A stretch of DNA of 64,000 bases. It comes from Pedobacter aquatilis. GTDB taxonomy: Bacteria; Bacteroidota; Bacteroidia; Sphingobacteriales; Sphingobacteriaceae. Where the stretch lies: positions 144,174 to 208,173 of the forward strand of contig NZ_JAUFPW010000009.1 of NCBI RefSeq assembly GCF_030409415.1, given 5' to 3'. The translations under genes and the position numbers were made by a program. Shown here piece by piece: positions 43,601-53,262 of this stretch. Numbering within the stretch: position 1 is the first letter of the stretch; every line of letters starts with the position of its first letter. The notes beneath the pieces were generated by a model. It saw only the letters and a list, made by a program, of their open reading frames with translations, was not told where the DNA came from and searched no databases.

Positions 43601-46600
43601 GCGTGAATAAATATTTCCAAACGCTTATATGAGCGGAAATCGCTGTAAGCAGTTTTAAAGGCAGCACGCCCGTATCCATCCCTCAAAGTTTTTACGGTAA
43701 CCGCTAAAGATTGCTCATTTAAACGGGTATCTCCGCGGTAATTGCTATAATCTCTCTCACGGATAATTCCCGGCGGAGTAACGTAAGGAATTGGTGTGCG
43801 TCTTCCGTTTTCTTCAATATTTACGGTAGCAACCTCTACTGTCGAATTATCTGGAGTTAATAACGGTAAACTAGGATCAACAATTACCTGATCTGCGCCA
43901 TTTTTAGTATTAAATTCTCGCCATTCGCCACGTATGAGCTGCAATTTTGCAAAACGCATAATCGTTGTATCGGCAAAATTCGTCATAAACATTCTAAAGA
44001 ATCGGATAGATTTAAAATCCTGAATGTTACCTACTTTTTGCTGATAATCTCCGATTGGTACACGAAATTGGTACCAGTTTACAGCTTGACTATTTCCATT
44101 GGCAAGTCTTACCGTTGATGTAACCTTATCCGTAATGTAATTCTGACCAACAACTAAATCTGCAGGACGCATAGAAACTTTGTACTGAAAATACTCATCG
44201 CTTTGCGTCATGTTGTTATCGCGATTAATATCTTCTCCATCAGGTAAAGATGTTGAAGCCGAATTTTCTAAACCCAGCTCTGCTTGCGATTGTTGTGAAG
44301 TTTTAGAGTTTCCTTCCGGACCATTGTATTTTTCGTAACGCTTTAAAATGCCGGCGTTAATTTGATCTAAAGCTGGTCCACGGAAGTATGCATAATCATC
44401 TGATGATGGATCGGCATCTATAATTGCAGCTGCAGCCGGACTTAACTGTGCTTTAATTGTATTAATTGCATTGGCAAATTTTGTTCTCTCATTCTGGTTT
44501 GATAAACCATCCAAACCAACATCTTGTGCCCTACGTGCATCAGGATCGTTATCAAAAGCCTGAATTACGGGTTGTAATCTTGGAACTCGACCCCAATTTG
44601 TTTCATCATATTTTGTAGGATCATCATTCGCAGGCAAACCATTTTCTAATGATTTTCTGCCATCCTTCAAAATATCCTCAGAAATATTACCAAGGTTAAA
44701 ATAAACATCACCACCGGCAGTATTACTTTTGTTGTAGATAAAAGGATCCAAAACCCAAAACTCAATAAAACCAACGTTTAATGCTTCAAAATCGTTGGTT
44801 TCTATCCTTCGCTGGAAACCGCCCCAATTATTTCGTGGATTTAATAATGCGCCATCTCTGTTAAATCCGGTCGTTCTGAAATTGTAAGGACCACGAACGG
44901 TTGGATAATAGGCAACATCCAAAGTTGTAATATTTAATGCCTGTCCGGTAGCTGTTTGTTTAAATGGAAATACCTCTTGTTCTATAACCTCACGAACGTA
45001 ATGGTTTGACAGCTCGTTTCGATTGTTACGGATATTAGCAGGAGTTGTAGATGCCGCTGCATTGTAAAAAGTTGGGTCGATATTATAAAATGCAACTCTT
45101 GCCCTGTTGTAACCATATTCCAGATTATCAATTAATTGAGATTCTGGGAAAAGTTGTGGCGTACCAGAAAGCTGCCAGGAAATTGCACCTTTCAAATCGA
45201 TAACAGACCTCGATGCTTCAAAATCATCAAGATAACTTACTCCATTTCTACTTCCGGCAAAATTTAAAGCCCTAGGATGACCAGGAATTAATTGCGCATA
45301 CTCACCATAAAAATTAACGCTTGATGGTGCCTTAGTTGAAATAAATGGCAATTTATCTACCAGCTTTGTTAAAAACCTGGATGGTGAACTGTAATTAATA
45401 TCTGCGCCCCAAATGGTATTAGAAATGGGTTCTTCTCCAAGATTAACTTTTTGGGTTAAAGGTTTCTCGGTAAGATTCATTATCGTACCACCCAAATTCA
45501 ATTTGTTATTTACCTTATAATCTAACCTCGTACCAAACAAAGAACGTTGCTGTAAACCAAAAAGCTCATTATTTTCTGTTGTAATTCTTATGGGCTGTCC
45601 AGAAATTAAAAGTGCCTGATTGATGACACTTACCCGCCCCCCTTGGTAATCTACAGTAAAATCTACACCCTCTACCAAAGGCATTGTTCCGGCAAAAACC
45701 TTCACCGAACCCTCAGGAACATTTATGGCATTTAAGCTAAATTCTGATGAAACATCAGATTGGTAGTGACCTTTAAAAACAAATCTATTCTTATCCTGAA
45801 ATAATTGTTTAGCAATTGTTTGGGTAGAATCGTATAGAGCCGTAAAAGTATATTTATCAATTAATGCTTGCTCTCCCGGGGCAAACTTGGCAGCCAAATC
45901 TTTTCCGAACGGCTCAATAACCGGGAAAATTATCCGCCCATTTGCGGGGTCTATTGTTATGTAGCCTGTATTCGTATTATTCAGCAAAGCTGATAAACCC
46001 GTTCCCGTTAAATTAGAACCAAAGGTTGAGCTATTATTTGCCGTATAGGTATTAGTTGCAGAACCAAAAGCATTATTCGCGGGCACAAAATCAAAAACTC
46101 CATCCGATTTTCTCTCATTTTGTGGATTTAACCTATCTACTTCGGTCAGATTTATCCACTGCTTATTGGCGGTGTTTTGCCCTTCAGTCATCACCGGACT
46201 TTCAACGCCACTTTGGTTATCAATGCGGTAAACATCCAACCTAAAATTCTGACTACTAATTTGATATCCACCGATAGAATAGATGTTTTTCATCATCAAA
46301 TCCCAGGTTGGAAGGTTAATTTTAGTCGTTTCGTTCTTTAATAATTTTGCATATAAAACTTTTGGTGTTGCACCATCAAAAGTAACATCAGTAGAAAATT
46401 CTCCAACCTGATATTCTACGCCATTATAAGTGTAACGATAAGCAACCGCTAAAACTTCATCGCCATTCAAGGCATTATTTAAGGAGATATAACCAAGCTG
46501 AGGCTGAAAGGTAAATTCCCTATCTGTTAGCTTCCTCGCATAGATTAATTTTGCAAAGTTATCTGTACCGCCATTAGCCTGGAAGTAGGAAATTACGTCG

Positions 46601-47808
46601 TTTGAGTTTGTAAATCTTGCACCTGCCGGAAGGTTTTGTAACAGATTATTTGATTGCTGTCCAAATCCTGTAGCCGTTGTTCCTGCAGGAAGTGCAGAGC
46701 CTCCTCCGGTAATTTGTGCAGTATTAAATGGGGTACTTTCGCCCAAATCGATTAAACCTAAAACATCTCTTGAATCTGTAGTGTTACCAGCCTTATTGGT
46801 TATCCAAACTTCAATTTTTGTAATTTGTATGGGTGAAGTGATTATTGGGGCATTCGCTAAATTTCTATTGTAAGTATTTCTGAAATATTGAGATAAGAAA
46901 AAGTGACGGTTGGCCTCATAATTCTCTGCACTAACCCTAAAATCATTTGATTGGGCGCCATTAGTTATTTTTATCTCTCTCGATTGAGATTTCTGCTGCG
47001 TGTAAACGCTGGTTACATTTAACTTACCAAATTGAAGCTGCGTTTTCAACCCGAACAAAGCTTGTGTACCTGAAATTAAACTCGTATTTAATGGTAAGCT
47101 TACGTTACCCGCTTCAATTTTTTTAATAATATCGTCTGGTCCGCCAGTATAATCTAATTTTATCTGGTTTTCAAAATCAAACTGCGCTTCTGTATTGTAA
47201 TTACTCTTTATTTTTAATTTTGTACCGATATTTCCAATCAAATCCATCTGAATTCTTTGATTGAAATCGAAATTCGTTTGAACCCTTTGTCGCTCGTTAA
47301 ACAAAGGGTTTTCATTTCTGTTAGTGCGACCAAGGAAAGTTAATTCAGCTTCGCCCCGAGGCTGAATGTCAATAGTTGTACCTCCAAATAATTTTTCGAA
47401 TGCCTTGCTATTAACTTGAATCTGTGGAATTACACCTGTATTTCTGAAATCACTTACTTCAGCGTTCGAAATACTTCTCCAGTTACCACGTTTAATTTCG
47501 CTGTTTACCAATCGTTGATATTCATCTAACGTTAAGTATTGCGTGCTGGTTACATATTTATCACCAACTAAATCTTTTACAATGTATCTTTTATTTTTAG
47601 CATCAAATTCTACAACCCTTTTTAAACCATTTGGAAGCGGATAAAAAGGATTGGTACTTGGACTTAAGCCCAATAATTGCTTCTCGCGAAGACTGAAATT
47701 ATTTTTTAACAAAGCGGTATCCGCTTTGCCTGTAACAACTTGTGAAAAGCTGTTTTTTGTGGCAAATAGAAGTGGGATGAGAATTAATAGGGTAAATATT
47801 CTCTTCAA
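40606..47808 (-). CDS. sprA: Type 9 secretion outer-membrane translocon SprA (Sov)
   Basis: 2400 residues, matching the very large size of SprA/Sov. Signal peptide MKRIFTLLILIPLLFATKNSFSQ. The body carries repeated SprA-type blocks such as NLTEKPLTQKVNLGEEPISNT-like barrel strands, GSRNGVSYLDDFEASRS, VREVIEQEVFPFK, and a C-terminal strand ending SFSNFGFSLRFTLN. In Flavobacterium johnsoniae SprA forms the giant 36-strand pore through which T9SS cargo crosses the outer membrane. It is next to ruvA and maeB, a neighbourhood known in other Bacteroidota. The gene is intact. Confidence 0.95.
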   Translation of the reverse strand: MKRIFTLLILIPLLFATKNSFSQVVTGKADTALLKNNFSLREKQLLGLSPSTNPFYPLPNGLKRVVEFDAKNKRYIVKDLVGDKYVTSTQYLTLDEYQRLVNSEIKRGNWRSISNAEVSDFRNTGVIPQIQVNSKAFEKLFGGTTIDIQPRGEAELTFLGRTNRNENPLFNERQRVQTNFDFNQRIQMDLIGNIGTKLKIKSNYNTEAQFDFENQIKLDYTGGPDDIIKKIEAGNVSLPLNTSLISGTQALFGLKTQLQFGKLNVTSVYTQQKSQSREIKITNGAQSNDFRVSAENYEANRHFFLSQYFRNTYNRNLANAPIITSPIQITKIEVWITNKAGNTTDSRDVLGLIDLGESTPFNTAQITGGGSALPAGTTATGFGQQSNNLLQNLPAGARFTNSNDVISYFQANGGTDNFAKLIYARKLTDREFTFQPQLGYISLNNALNGDEVLAVAYRYTYNGVEYQVGEFSTDVTFDGATPKVLYAKLLKNETTKINLPTWDLMMKNIYSIGGYQISSQNFRLDVYRIDNQSGVESPVMTEGQNTANKQWINLTEVDRLNPQNERKSDGVFDFVPANNAFGSATNTYTANNSSTFGSNLTGTGLSALLNNTNTGYITIDPANGRIIFPVIEPFGKDLAAKFAPGEQALIDKYTFTALYDSTQTIAKQLFQDKNRFVFKGHYQSDVSSEFSLNAINVPEGSVKVFAGTMPLVEGVDFTVDYQGGRVSVINQALLISGQPIRITTENNELFGLQQRSLFGTRLDYKVNNKLNLGGTIMNLTEKPLTQKVNLGEEPISNTIWGADINYSSPSRFLTKLVDKLPFISTKAPSSVNFYGEYAQLIPGHPRALNFAGSRNGVSYLDDFEASRSVIDLKGAISWQLSGTPQLFPESQLIDNLEYGYNRARVAFYNIDPTFYNAAASTTPANIRNNRNELSNHYVREVIEQEVFPFKQTATGQALNITTLDVAYYPTVRGPYNFRTTGFNRDGALLNPRNNWGGFQRRIETNDFEALNVGFIEFWVLDPFIYNKSNTAGGDVYFNLGNISEDILKDGRKSLENGLPANDDPTKYDETNWGRVPRLQPVIQAFDNDPDARRAQDVGLDGLSNQNERTKFANAINTIKAQLSPAAAAIIDADPSSDDYAYFRGPALDQINAGILKRYEKYNGPEGNSKTSQQSQAELGLENSASTSLPDGEDINRDNNMTQSDEYFQYKVSMRPADLVVGQNYITDKVTSTVRLANGNSQAVNWYQFRVPIGDYQQKVGNIQDFKSIRFFRMFMTNFADTTIMRFAKLQLIRGEWREFNTKNGADQVIVDPSLPLLTPDNSTVEVATVNIEENGRRTPIPYVTPPGIIRERDYSNYRGDTRLNEQSLAVTVKTLRDGYGRAAFKTAYSDFRSYKRLEIFIHAEAINNQILNDGDVSAFLRIGTDNQDNYYEYVIPLKITTPGTSDPDAIWPEANRMDIDLLLFQNAKLARNVAKQPNGQPWPINQPFTYSDGVRTIIVKGQPDMSKVRIYMLGVKNPLRNLADPEGDDGLDKSVLVWFNELRLTEFDERGGWAATARLNLKLADFADVNISGSKSSIGFGSIDSRVSERNRADNVLLDVSSAVELGKFLPQKSGVKIPMFVSYSKQVATPQYNPKTPDIELKNALDQATKEQKDSILNFAQDYTVRRGINFTNVRKERTNNTKPVRLWDVENFSASYAYTQFDHRDFINQSSIQNNYRGSLQYSYSKEAKSYAPFEKIIKSNMLSILRDFNFSILPSAINFRVDVDRLYSENTLRNNDPNNTIPLLQSGYGTTFNKNFRMSRLYGIAWNLTRSLQLDFNATNYSIIDEPDGRIEGLKRDTVWQNLKRLGRTTDYNHNLNVTYAVPINKIPGLNWVTVLTKYGTNFNWQTEPLATLNDPNINLGNTVQNSRNIQVNPTFNLNSLYSKFGFIRNANNSEEGGGAKKFFINLLTSIKNVNVNYVQTKGTFLPGYLPRTRYLGIDNVTGAPGLGFVFGSQRDIRDMALNNGWLTTDTLQTQQYVNTLREDFQLTSQIEPIKDLRITLRANRAQTRNFSTNFRYVASVASFENLSAITTGDYSISYIAIGTAFKENNASTISTLYNRFISNRMVMSRRLGGQNPNSSGSTNGYADGYGKESQDVVIAAFLAAYSGKDASNSKLSSFPKIPLPNWSLTYNGLTKVPFIADRFSSVDIKHGYRSAYNINGYNSLLRYQENNGFVSTRDANNNFLPQFQFAQVTVSEYFSPLIGIDTRLKNNITANIELNRSRLLGLSLTNSQLAQLSENNIVVGFGYRTNKFRFPFGWFKSLKMDNNMDFKLDVAIRDNKTVIYRTVTDGNNQEVAQREVSSGAKNITLRPTIDYVLNQKFNIRLFYDSNITKPYTSQTFNTSFSNFGFSLRFTLN

Positions 47809-47819
47809 AGGCGGTAAAT

Positions 47820-48404
47820 CTATAAGTTCTTCAAGGCTTGTTTAATTAGCTGCTCTACCGAAAGCGTCCCTTCTGTTACTTTCAAAATCTGATCGATAGT
47901 TTTTTCGGCTGTTTGTTTGGCGAAACCGAGCATCACTAATGCTGATAACGCTTCATCTTTAATGGTATTGTGTTGAGGCATAGAAATTAATGAATCTACA
48001 CCTTCCTTTTTTAATTTATCCTGCAATTCTAAAACCAGACGCTGCGCAGTCTTAGCACCTAAACCCTTAATACGCTGTATTAGAGGATAATCTGCATGAA
48101 CAATTGCAGCCTGAATTTCCGTTGGCGTAATTGATGAAAGAATCATTCTTCCAGTGTTAGGACCAATGCCCGATACAGAAATTAAGTGCAAAAATAAACG
48201 GCGTTCGCCCTCATCAGCGAAGCCGTATAGAGTATGTCCATCTTCCTTAACATGCAACCAGGTGTAAAGCTTACACCTTTCTGCATCAGTAAGATTACTG
48301 TATGTGTTTAACGAAATATTAATATGATAACCGATTCCTCCTGCTTCTATTACAACATAGGCAGGGTTTTTAAAGGTAAGTTTACCATCAATGTAGGCGT
48401 ACAT
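47820..48404 (-). CDS. ruvA: Holliday junction branch migration protein RuvA
   Basis: 194 residues: N-terminal OB domain (MYAYIDGKLTFKNPAYVVIEAGGIGY), tandem HhH (LHLISVSGIGPNTGRMILSS; RIKGLGAKTAQRLVLELQDKL) and a C-terminal domain III (DEALSALVMLGFAKQTAEKTI) that contacts RuvB. It binds Holliday junctions as tetramers. Only 11 bp separate it from sprA, so both are probably co-transcribed, possibly with maeB. Confidence 0.96.
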   Translation of the reverse strand: MYAYIDGKLTFKNPAYVVIEAGGIGYHINISLNTYSNLTDAERCKLYTWLHVKEDGHTLYGFADEGERRLFLHLISVSGIGPNTGRMILSSITPTEIQAAIVHADYPLIQRIKGLGAKTAQRLVLELQDKLKKEGVDSLISMPQHNTIKDEALSALVMLGFAKQTAEKTIDQILKVTEGTLSVEQLIKQALKNL

Positions 48405-48475
48405 ATTTTAAGATTCCGAGTTACGATTTTAGATTATTAATTTAAGCTTAATTGCGATTAAAAACAATTAAGAAT

Positions 48476-50800
48476 TTACTTTTTTACTGCTGTTTTTGTA
48501 AAAAGGCCTTTTCGCTTGCCTGTTCCCATTGATTCTTCTTTAGCTTGCGCATCAGCAACGGCAATGGTAACCATGTTTACAATTTCACGTACAGAACTAC
48601 CCAATTGTACAATATGCACAGGTTTATTTAACCCTAACAAAATCGGCCCAACAGCCTCAGCACCGCCAAGTTCCTGCAATAATTTATAAGCAATATTACC
48701 TGCTTCCAGATTAGGGAAAATTAGCGTGTTGGCTGGCGCATCTGCCAAAGTACTGAATGGGAAATTATCCTTTAAAAGCTCGTTATTCATGGCAAAGTTT
48801 CCTTGCATTTCCCCATCAACTACAATTTCAGGGTGTTCTTTATGTAAGATATTTACAGCTTTTCTAACTTTTTCTGGCGTTACACCATCGTTAGAACCAA
48901 AGTTAGAATAAGACAATAAGGCAACTCTTGGCTTAATATTAAACTGTTTAACCGATTTTTCTACCAATAAAGTAATGGCTACAAGTTCTTCAGCAGTTGG
49001 ATCTACGTTTACAGTAGTATCACCAAAAAACACCGGACCTTTTTTAGTCATCATCATGTACATACCAGCAACTCGTTTAACTGATGGATCTACACCAATA
49101 ACATGCAAGGCAGGTTTAATGGTATCACCATAGTTTTTAGTTAAGCCAGAAATCATTGCATCTGCTTCACCAAATTCAACCATCGATGCACCATAATAAT
49201 TTCTATCCCTCAAAAGCTTGGTTGCATCGCTGGCAGAAATCCCCTTACGTTGGCGTTTTTTATATAAAGCATCTGCGTATTGTTTGGTTTTCGCCGGATT
49301 TTGCATCTGGTCGATGATTTCAACACCATCTAATTCCAAAGCATGGCCATCAATAATATCTTGTATTTTTTCTCTGTTCCCTAATAAAATTGGAATCGCG
49401 ATGCCTTCATCCTTAACAATTTGAGCCGCCTTTAAGATTTTATAATTATCGGCTTCAGCAAAAACAACGCGTTTGGGGTCAGACTTCGCTTTGTTGGTGA
49501 TGGCACGCATGATAACATCGTCCAAACCTAAGCGTTTTCTTAATTCTTCGTGGTATGCATCCCAATTGGTAATAATTTTACGAGCTACACCGCTTTCAAT
49601 CGCTGCTTTTGCAACCGCAATAGAAACTTCGGTAATTAACCTAAAATCTACAGGTTTTGGAATGATGTAATCTTTACCAAATTTAAGGTTACGAGCATTA
49701 TATGCTAAGTTAACGGCTTCCGGTACGGATTTTTTTGCAAGTTCTGCAATAGCCTTAACAGCTGCAATTTTCATTGGTTCGTTAATGGTTGTAGCACGAA
49801 CATCCAAAGCGCCTCTGAAAATATATGGGAAACCCAAAACGTTATTCACCTGGTTTGGATAGTCAGAACGGCCTGTTGCCATAATGATATCTTTTCTGGT
49901 TTTTACCGCAAGTTCGTAAGCAATTTCCGGATTTGGATTGGCCATTGCAAAAACAATTGGGTTTTTTGCCATACCCATCAACATTTCCGGTTGGATAACA
50001 TTCCCTGCTGATAAACCGATAAAAACATCAGCACCCTTCATGGCCTCGCCAATAGTTTTAATGTCTTTGCGGGTAGTTGCAAAACGCATACGCATTTCGT
50101 CTAAATCGGTTCGATTAACATCAATTATTCCATTAATATCGAACATAACCAAATTCTCTGGCTTTACACCTAGAGACAGGTACATATTAGAGCACGATAC
50201 CGCTGCAGCACCGGCACCGCTCACTACAACTTTAATTTTATCTATTTTCTTTTTCTGAATTTCGATGGCATTAAGTAATGCCGCACCAGATATGATGGCT
50301 GTTCCATGTTGGTCATCGTGCATTACAGGAATATTCATTTCCTCTTTTAAGCGACGCTCAATTTCGAAACACTCGGGCGCTTTTATATCTTCCAAATTTA
50401 CACCACCAAATGTTGGCTCTAATGCTTTAACGATTTTTACAAAATCATCAACATTTTTGGTATCTAATTCTAAATCGAATACATCGATATCGGCAAAGAT
50501 TTTAAATAATAAACCTTTACCTTCCATAACAGGTTTTCCTGCTTCCGGACCAATATCGCCCAAGCCTAAAACGGCTGTACCATTACTAATTACCGCAACT
50601 AAGTTTCCTTTTGCTGTATATTTATAAACATCATCCGTGTTAGCGGCTATTTTCAAACAAGGTTCTGCAACACCTGGCGAATAAGCCAGAGTTAAATCGC
50701 GTTGCGAAGTTGTTGGTTTTGTAGGTACTACTTGTATTTTTCCTGGCCGCCCTTGCGAGTGGTAATCGAGCGCATCTTGCTTTCTATTGATATTACTCAT
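48476..50800 (-). CDS. maeB: NADP-dependent malic enzyme with phosphotransacetylase-like domain
   Basis: 774 residues. The N-terminal malic domain (1-160: [39 protein letters not shown]) and NAD(P)-binding domain (about 165-400: [20 protein letters not shown], FALANPxPE-type [14 protein letters not shown]) are followed by a PTA_PTB-like domain (about 430-760: [23 protein letters not shown]). The latter senses acetyl-CoA and is not thought catalytic in MaeB. It converts malate to pyruvate with NADPH. Upstream of ruvA on the same strand. Confidence 0.94.
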   Translation of the reverse strand: MSNINRKQDALDYHSQGRPGKIQVVPTKPTTSQRDLTLAYSPGVAEPCLKIAANTDDVYKYTAKGNLVAVISNGTAVLGLGDIGPEAGKPVMEGKGLLFKIFADIDVFDLELDTKNVDDFVKIVKALEPTFGGVNLEDIKAPECFEIERRLKEEMNIPVMHDDQHGTAIISGAALLNAIEIQKKKIDKIKVVVSGAGAAAVSCSNMYLSLGVKPENLVMFDINGIIDVNRTDLDEMRMRFATTRKDIKTIGEAMKGADVFIGLSAGNVIQPEMLMGMAKNPIVFAMANPNPEIAYELAVKTRKDIIMATGRSDYPNQVNNVLGFPYIFRGALDVRATTINEPMKIAAVKAIAELAKKSVPEAVNLAYNARNLKFGKDYIIPKPVDFRLITEVSIAVAKAAIESGVARKIITNWDAYHEELRKRLGLDDVIMRAITNKAKSDPKRVVFAEADNYKILKAAQIVKDEGIAIPILLGNREKIQDIIDGHALELDGVEIIDQMQNPAKTKQYADALYKKRQRKGISASDATKLLRDRNYYGASMVEFGEADAMISGLTKNYGDTIKPALHVIGVDPSVKRVAGMYMMMTKKGPVFFGDTTVNVDPTAEELVAITLLVEKSVKQFNIKPRVALLSYSNFGSNDGVTPEKVRKAVNILHKEHPEIVVDGEMQGNFAMNNELLKDNFPFSTLADAPANTLIFPNLEAGNIAYKLLQELGGAEAVGPILLGLNKPVHIVQLGSSVREIVNMVTIAVADAQAKEESMGTGKRKGLFTKTAVKK

Positions 50801-50823
50801 TAAGTAACTTATTAGTGACGGCG

Positions 50824-50831
50824 CAAAGGTA
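50824..50831 (-). promoter_or_regulatory. -7 promoter box for maeB
   Basis: On the minus strand TACCTTTG matches TAnnTTTG, 24 bp before the maeB ATG. No clear -33 box. Confidence 0.45.
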
Positions 50832-50899
50832 CAATTCTTTTTATGAGGCTTAAAATAAAAAGGCTAGTGAATAAAAAGAATGAGGGATTTGAAAATTAG

Positions 50900-51538
50900 T
50901 TAACGTACACTGAAATAATTAAAAATTTTCTTCTTAGAATCTAAATCATAGTTTTCAGCGGTGATAATATTTCTAAGCCTGTCGTTCTGTTTAAGATCAT
51001 TTTCTTTTGTATAGAATTGAGTAATACTATCCAAGTGTTTTAAAGCTATCTTCTTTCCCTTATAAAACAAAAGTGCATAAACCACTGTCTGATCATAATA
51101 AGGAGATATTCTTCCCTTTTCCTTTTGCCTGTGAGCAGCTACTTCGAAAGCTTTCTTATAATTGGAATTAGCCGAAGATTTATTTTTTAAAGACTCATAA
51201 ACAACCCCAAGTTTTATATATGAAATAAAATCTTTCGGATTAATTAGCACAATTCTTTTTGCAGTTGAGATTGCCCGCTCATTTTGATTTAAGATTAGCA
51301 GCGAATTAAGTTTATTAGAATACGCAGAAACATAATTAGGCTCAATGTCTGTAGCACCATCCAGAAATTTCAACGCATTTCTATGAATTTCAACATCCCA
51401 ATCATTTGCAAGAGATAGTAATTTGCCTGCTTTAGCATTCAGTGCAACTGCTTTCGGATTATGTTTGATTTTCTGTTCCTGACCAAAAATTTCGTTAGGA
51501 AAAATTAGTAAAAACATTAGATAATAAGTTAGCTTCAT
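50900..51538 (-). CDS. TPR-repeat protein with signal peptide
   Basis: 212 residues. Signal peptide MKLTYYLMFLLIFPNEIFG. About three TPR-like helical pairs follow (ALKFLDGATDIEPNYVSAY; AISTAKRIVLINPKDFISYI; LGVVYESLKNKSSANSNYKKA). A non-repeat C-terminus follows. It is exported and probably acts in protein-protein contacts; partner unknown. It sits alone between maeB and the transglycosylase. Confidence 0.7.
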   Translation of the reverse strand: MKLTYYLMFLLIFPNEIFGQEQKIKHNPKAVALNAKAGKLLSLANDWDVEIHRNALKFLDGATDIEPNYVSAYSNKLNSLLILNQNERAISTAKRIVLINPKDFISYIKLGVVYESLKNKSSANSNYKKAFEVAAHRQKEKGRISPYYDQTVVYALLFYKGKKIALKHLDSITQFYTKENDLKQNDRLRNIITAENYDLDSKKKIFNYFSVR

Positions 51539-51591
51539 TTATTTATGTTAGATAAACAAATCTAAATAATTAGTCGAAAAAGCTATAAATC

Positions 51592-52995
51592 TTATCCCTT
51601 ACTAATCTTAAGCACCATGCCTGGCTGTAAACCAGCTTTAGCAAGCTGGTTATCTTTACGAATGCTTTGAACTGTAGCGCCATCAAATTTTTCAGCAATT
51701 TCTGAAAGTGTATCACCGCGTTTAACCGTATAGGTTAAAAAAGATGCAGGTGCTTTTAAAGCAATTGTTTTCTTTGCATAAACTTTAAGCTTTTGTCCGG
51801 GAACAATTGTTTTACTTTTCAAACCATTCCAAACCTTTAAATCTTGCACTTCAATTCCATATTTGTTCGCAACAGTAGCTAGGCTCTGTCCGGAAGTTAC
51901 TTTATGGTAAATAACAGCCGTTGAGGAACTCGAAACAGTTTTCTTTTTTCGAAGTTCACGAACATCATCCGTACTGGCCTCGATTACACTCATCCTACCA
52001 CTAGGTTCATCGTTGTTAAGCACATCATATAAACCTGCCAAATCAGCACTTTTGAGTTTTGGAAGAATTACGCGTTTTGGTAAATCGGCCATACCGTTTA
52101 CTATTTTTTTCTTGTACCAAGGATTTAGAGCAAATAATGCCTGTTCATCCATATCCAAAACTTTTGCAATTGATTGTAAAGAGACAAAATGATTAACCTG
52201 CATGGTATCAGTCTTCAAAATCATGTTACTTGCCATTTCGGTAATTTGATGTTTTCCAGAATAATTCATTACATAAACTGCAGCAATAAATGCTGGAACA
52301 TAATTTCTGGTTTCCTTTGGCAAAAACTGTCTTATTTCCCAAAAATCGCGGGAGCCTGCTTTATCAATCGCCCGATTAACATTTCCCTTTCCGCAATTAT
52401 AAGCTGCAATAGCCAAAAGCCAATCGCCCAGTTCTTCAAAAGCATCTCTAAAGTAAGCAGCGGCAGCATAGCTGGCCTGAATCGGATCCTTACGTTCATC
52501 AACATAATTATCCATTTTTAACCCATAAGCTTTACCAGTACCAAACATAAATTGCCAAATTCCGGTTGCCCCAACCCTCGAAATTGCGTGTGGGTTCATT
52601 TGAGATTCAACAATTGTCAGGTATTTTATCTCCTGCGGGATATTATAATCTTTTAATGCTTTTTCAAAAATTGGAAAATAATAATCAGAAAGTCCATGCA
52701 TTTTGCCAAACATATCTTTACGTTTAACATAAATATCAATGTACTGCTGTACATATTCGTTATGAGGAAGCGGAACTGTACGGGTTACCGAATCTAAACG
52801 TAGTTTATAAATATAATTCTGATTTAACAGCAAAGGGTTTTCTATCGCCAGCGGAACTGAAACAGTATCTGTATTGATAAAAACATTATTTTGCCTTTTA
52901 AAAAGACTATCGACTTTTAAAATTTGCTGTGCAGATGAGCTAAGTGAGAATGCGGTGAGCGATATGATACAAGTAAAAAGTAGTTTTTTAATCAT
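51592..52995 (-). CDS. MltD-like lytic transglycosylase with two LysM domains
   Basis: 467 residues. Signal peptide (MIKKLLFTCIISLTAFSLSSS). SLT family-1D domain at about 115-240 with catalytic E130 (LTIVESQMNP), GATGIWQFM, and AIAAYNCGKGNVNRAI. LysM modules at about 358-402 (YHKVTSGQSLATVANKYG) and 420-465 (YTVKRGDTLSEIAEKF). It cleaves the MurNAc-GlcNAc bond in peptidoglycan and the LysM domains bind glycan. It is periplasmic, probably at the outer membrane. No lipobox cysteine is seen after the signal peptide. Confidence 0.92.
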   Translation of the reverse strand: MIKKLLFTCIISLTAFSLSSSAQQILKVDSLFKRQNNVFINTDTVSVPLAIENPLLLNQNYIYKLRLDSVTRTVPLPHNEYVQQYIDIYVKRKDMFGKMHGLSDYYFPIFEKALKDYNIPQEIKYLTIVESQMNPHAISRVGATGIWQFMFGTGKAYGLKMDNYVDERKDPIQASYAAAAYFRDAFEELGDWLLAIAAYNCGKGNVNRAIDKAGSRDFWEIRQFLPKETRNYVPAFIAAVYVMNYSGKHQITEMASNMILKTDTMQVNHFVSLQSIAKVLDMDEQALFALNPWYKKKIVNGMADLPKRVILPKLKSADLAGLYDVLNNDEPSGRMSVIEASTDDVRELRKKKTVSSSSTAVIYHKVTSGQSLATVANKYGIEVQDLKVWNGLKSKTIVPGQKLKVYAKKTIALKAPASFLTYTVKRGDTLSEIAEKFDGATVQSIRKDNQLAKAGLQPGMVLKISKG

Positions 52996-53232
52996 GCGTT
53001 TTGATTTAATAAAAAAAATTTGAAGCGCAAATTATGTACACTAATTAAATTTCTTCCCGTGTTTCGCTTTTACGCTTCGCTGCGTCAGTTTCATCCTTGC
53101 TGCAGGGTAACCGCTGCACCCGGGGCTAAATGGCAATTTTTGTTTTTTATTAAGGTTTCAAACCTGCAAAACCCGAAATATTAACCAAAAGCTATTGCTT
53201 ACATTTCCAAAATAAAAATCTTTCAAACTGTA

Positions 53233-53261
53233 AAAGATTGCTTCGTTCCTCGCAATGACGT
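53233..53261. repeat. intergenic repeat ending CGCAATGACG
   Basis: AGATTGCTTCGTTCCTCGCAATGACG, split here as AGATTGCTTCGTTCC and TCGCAATGACG, is the same type as 16376-16406 and 16506-16540. It directly abuts the gatA stop, which is read from its flank. The rest of 52996-53232 holds no visible feature apart from small GC-rich inverted repeats near 53095-53125. Confidence 0.55.
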
Positions 53262-53262
53262 A

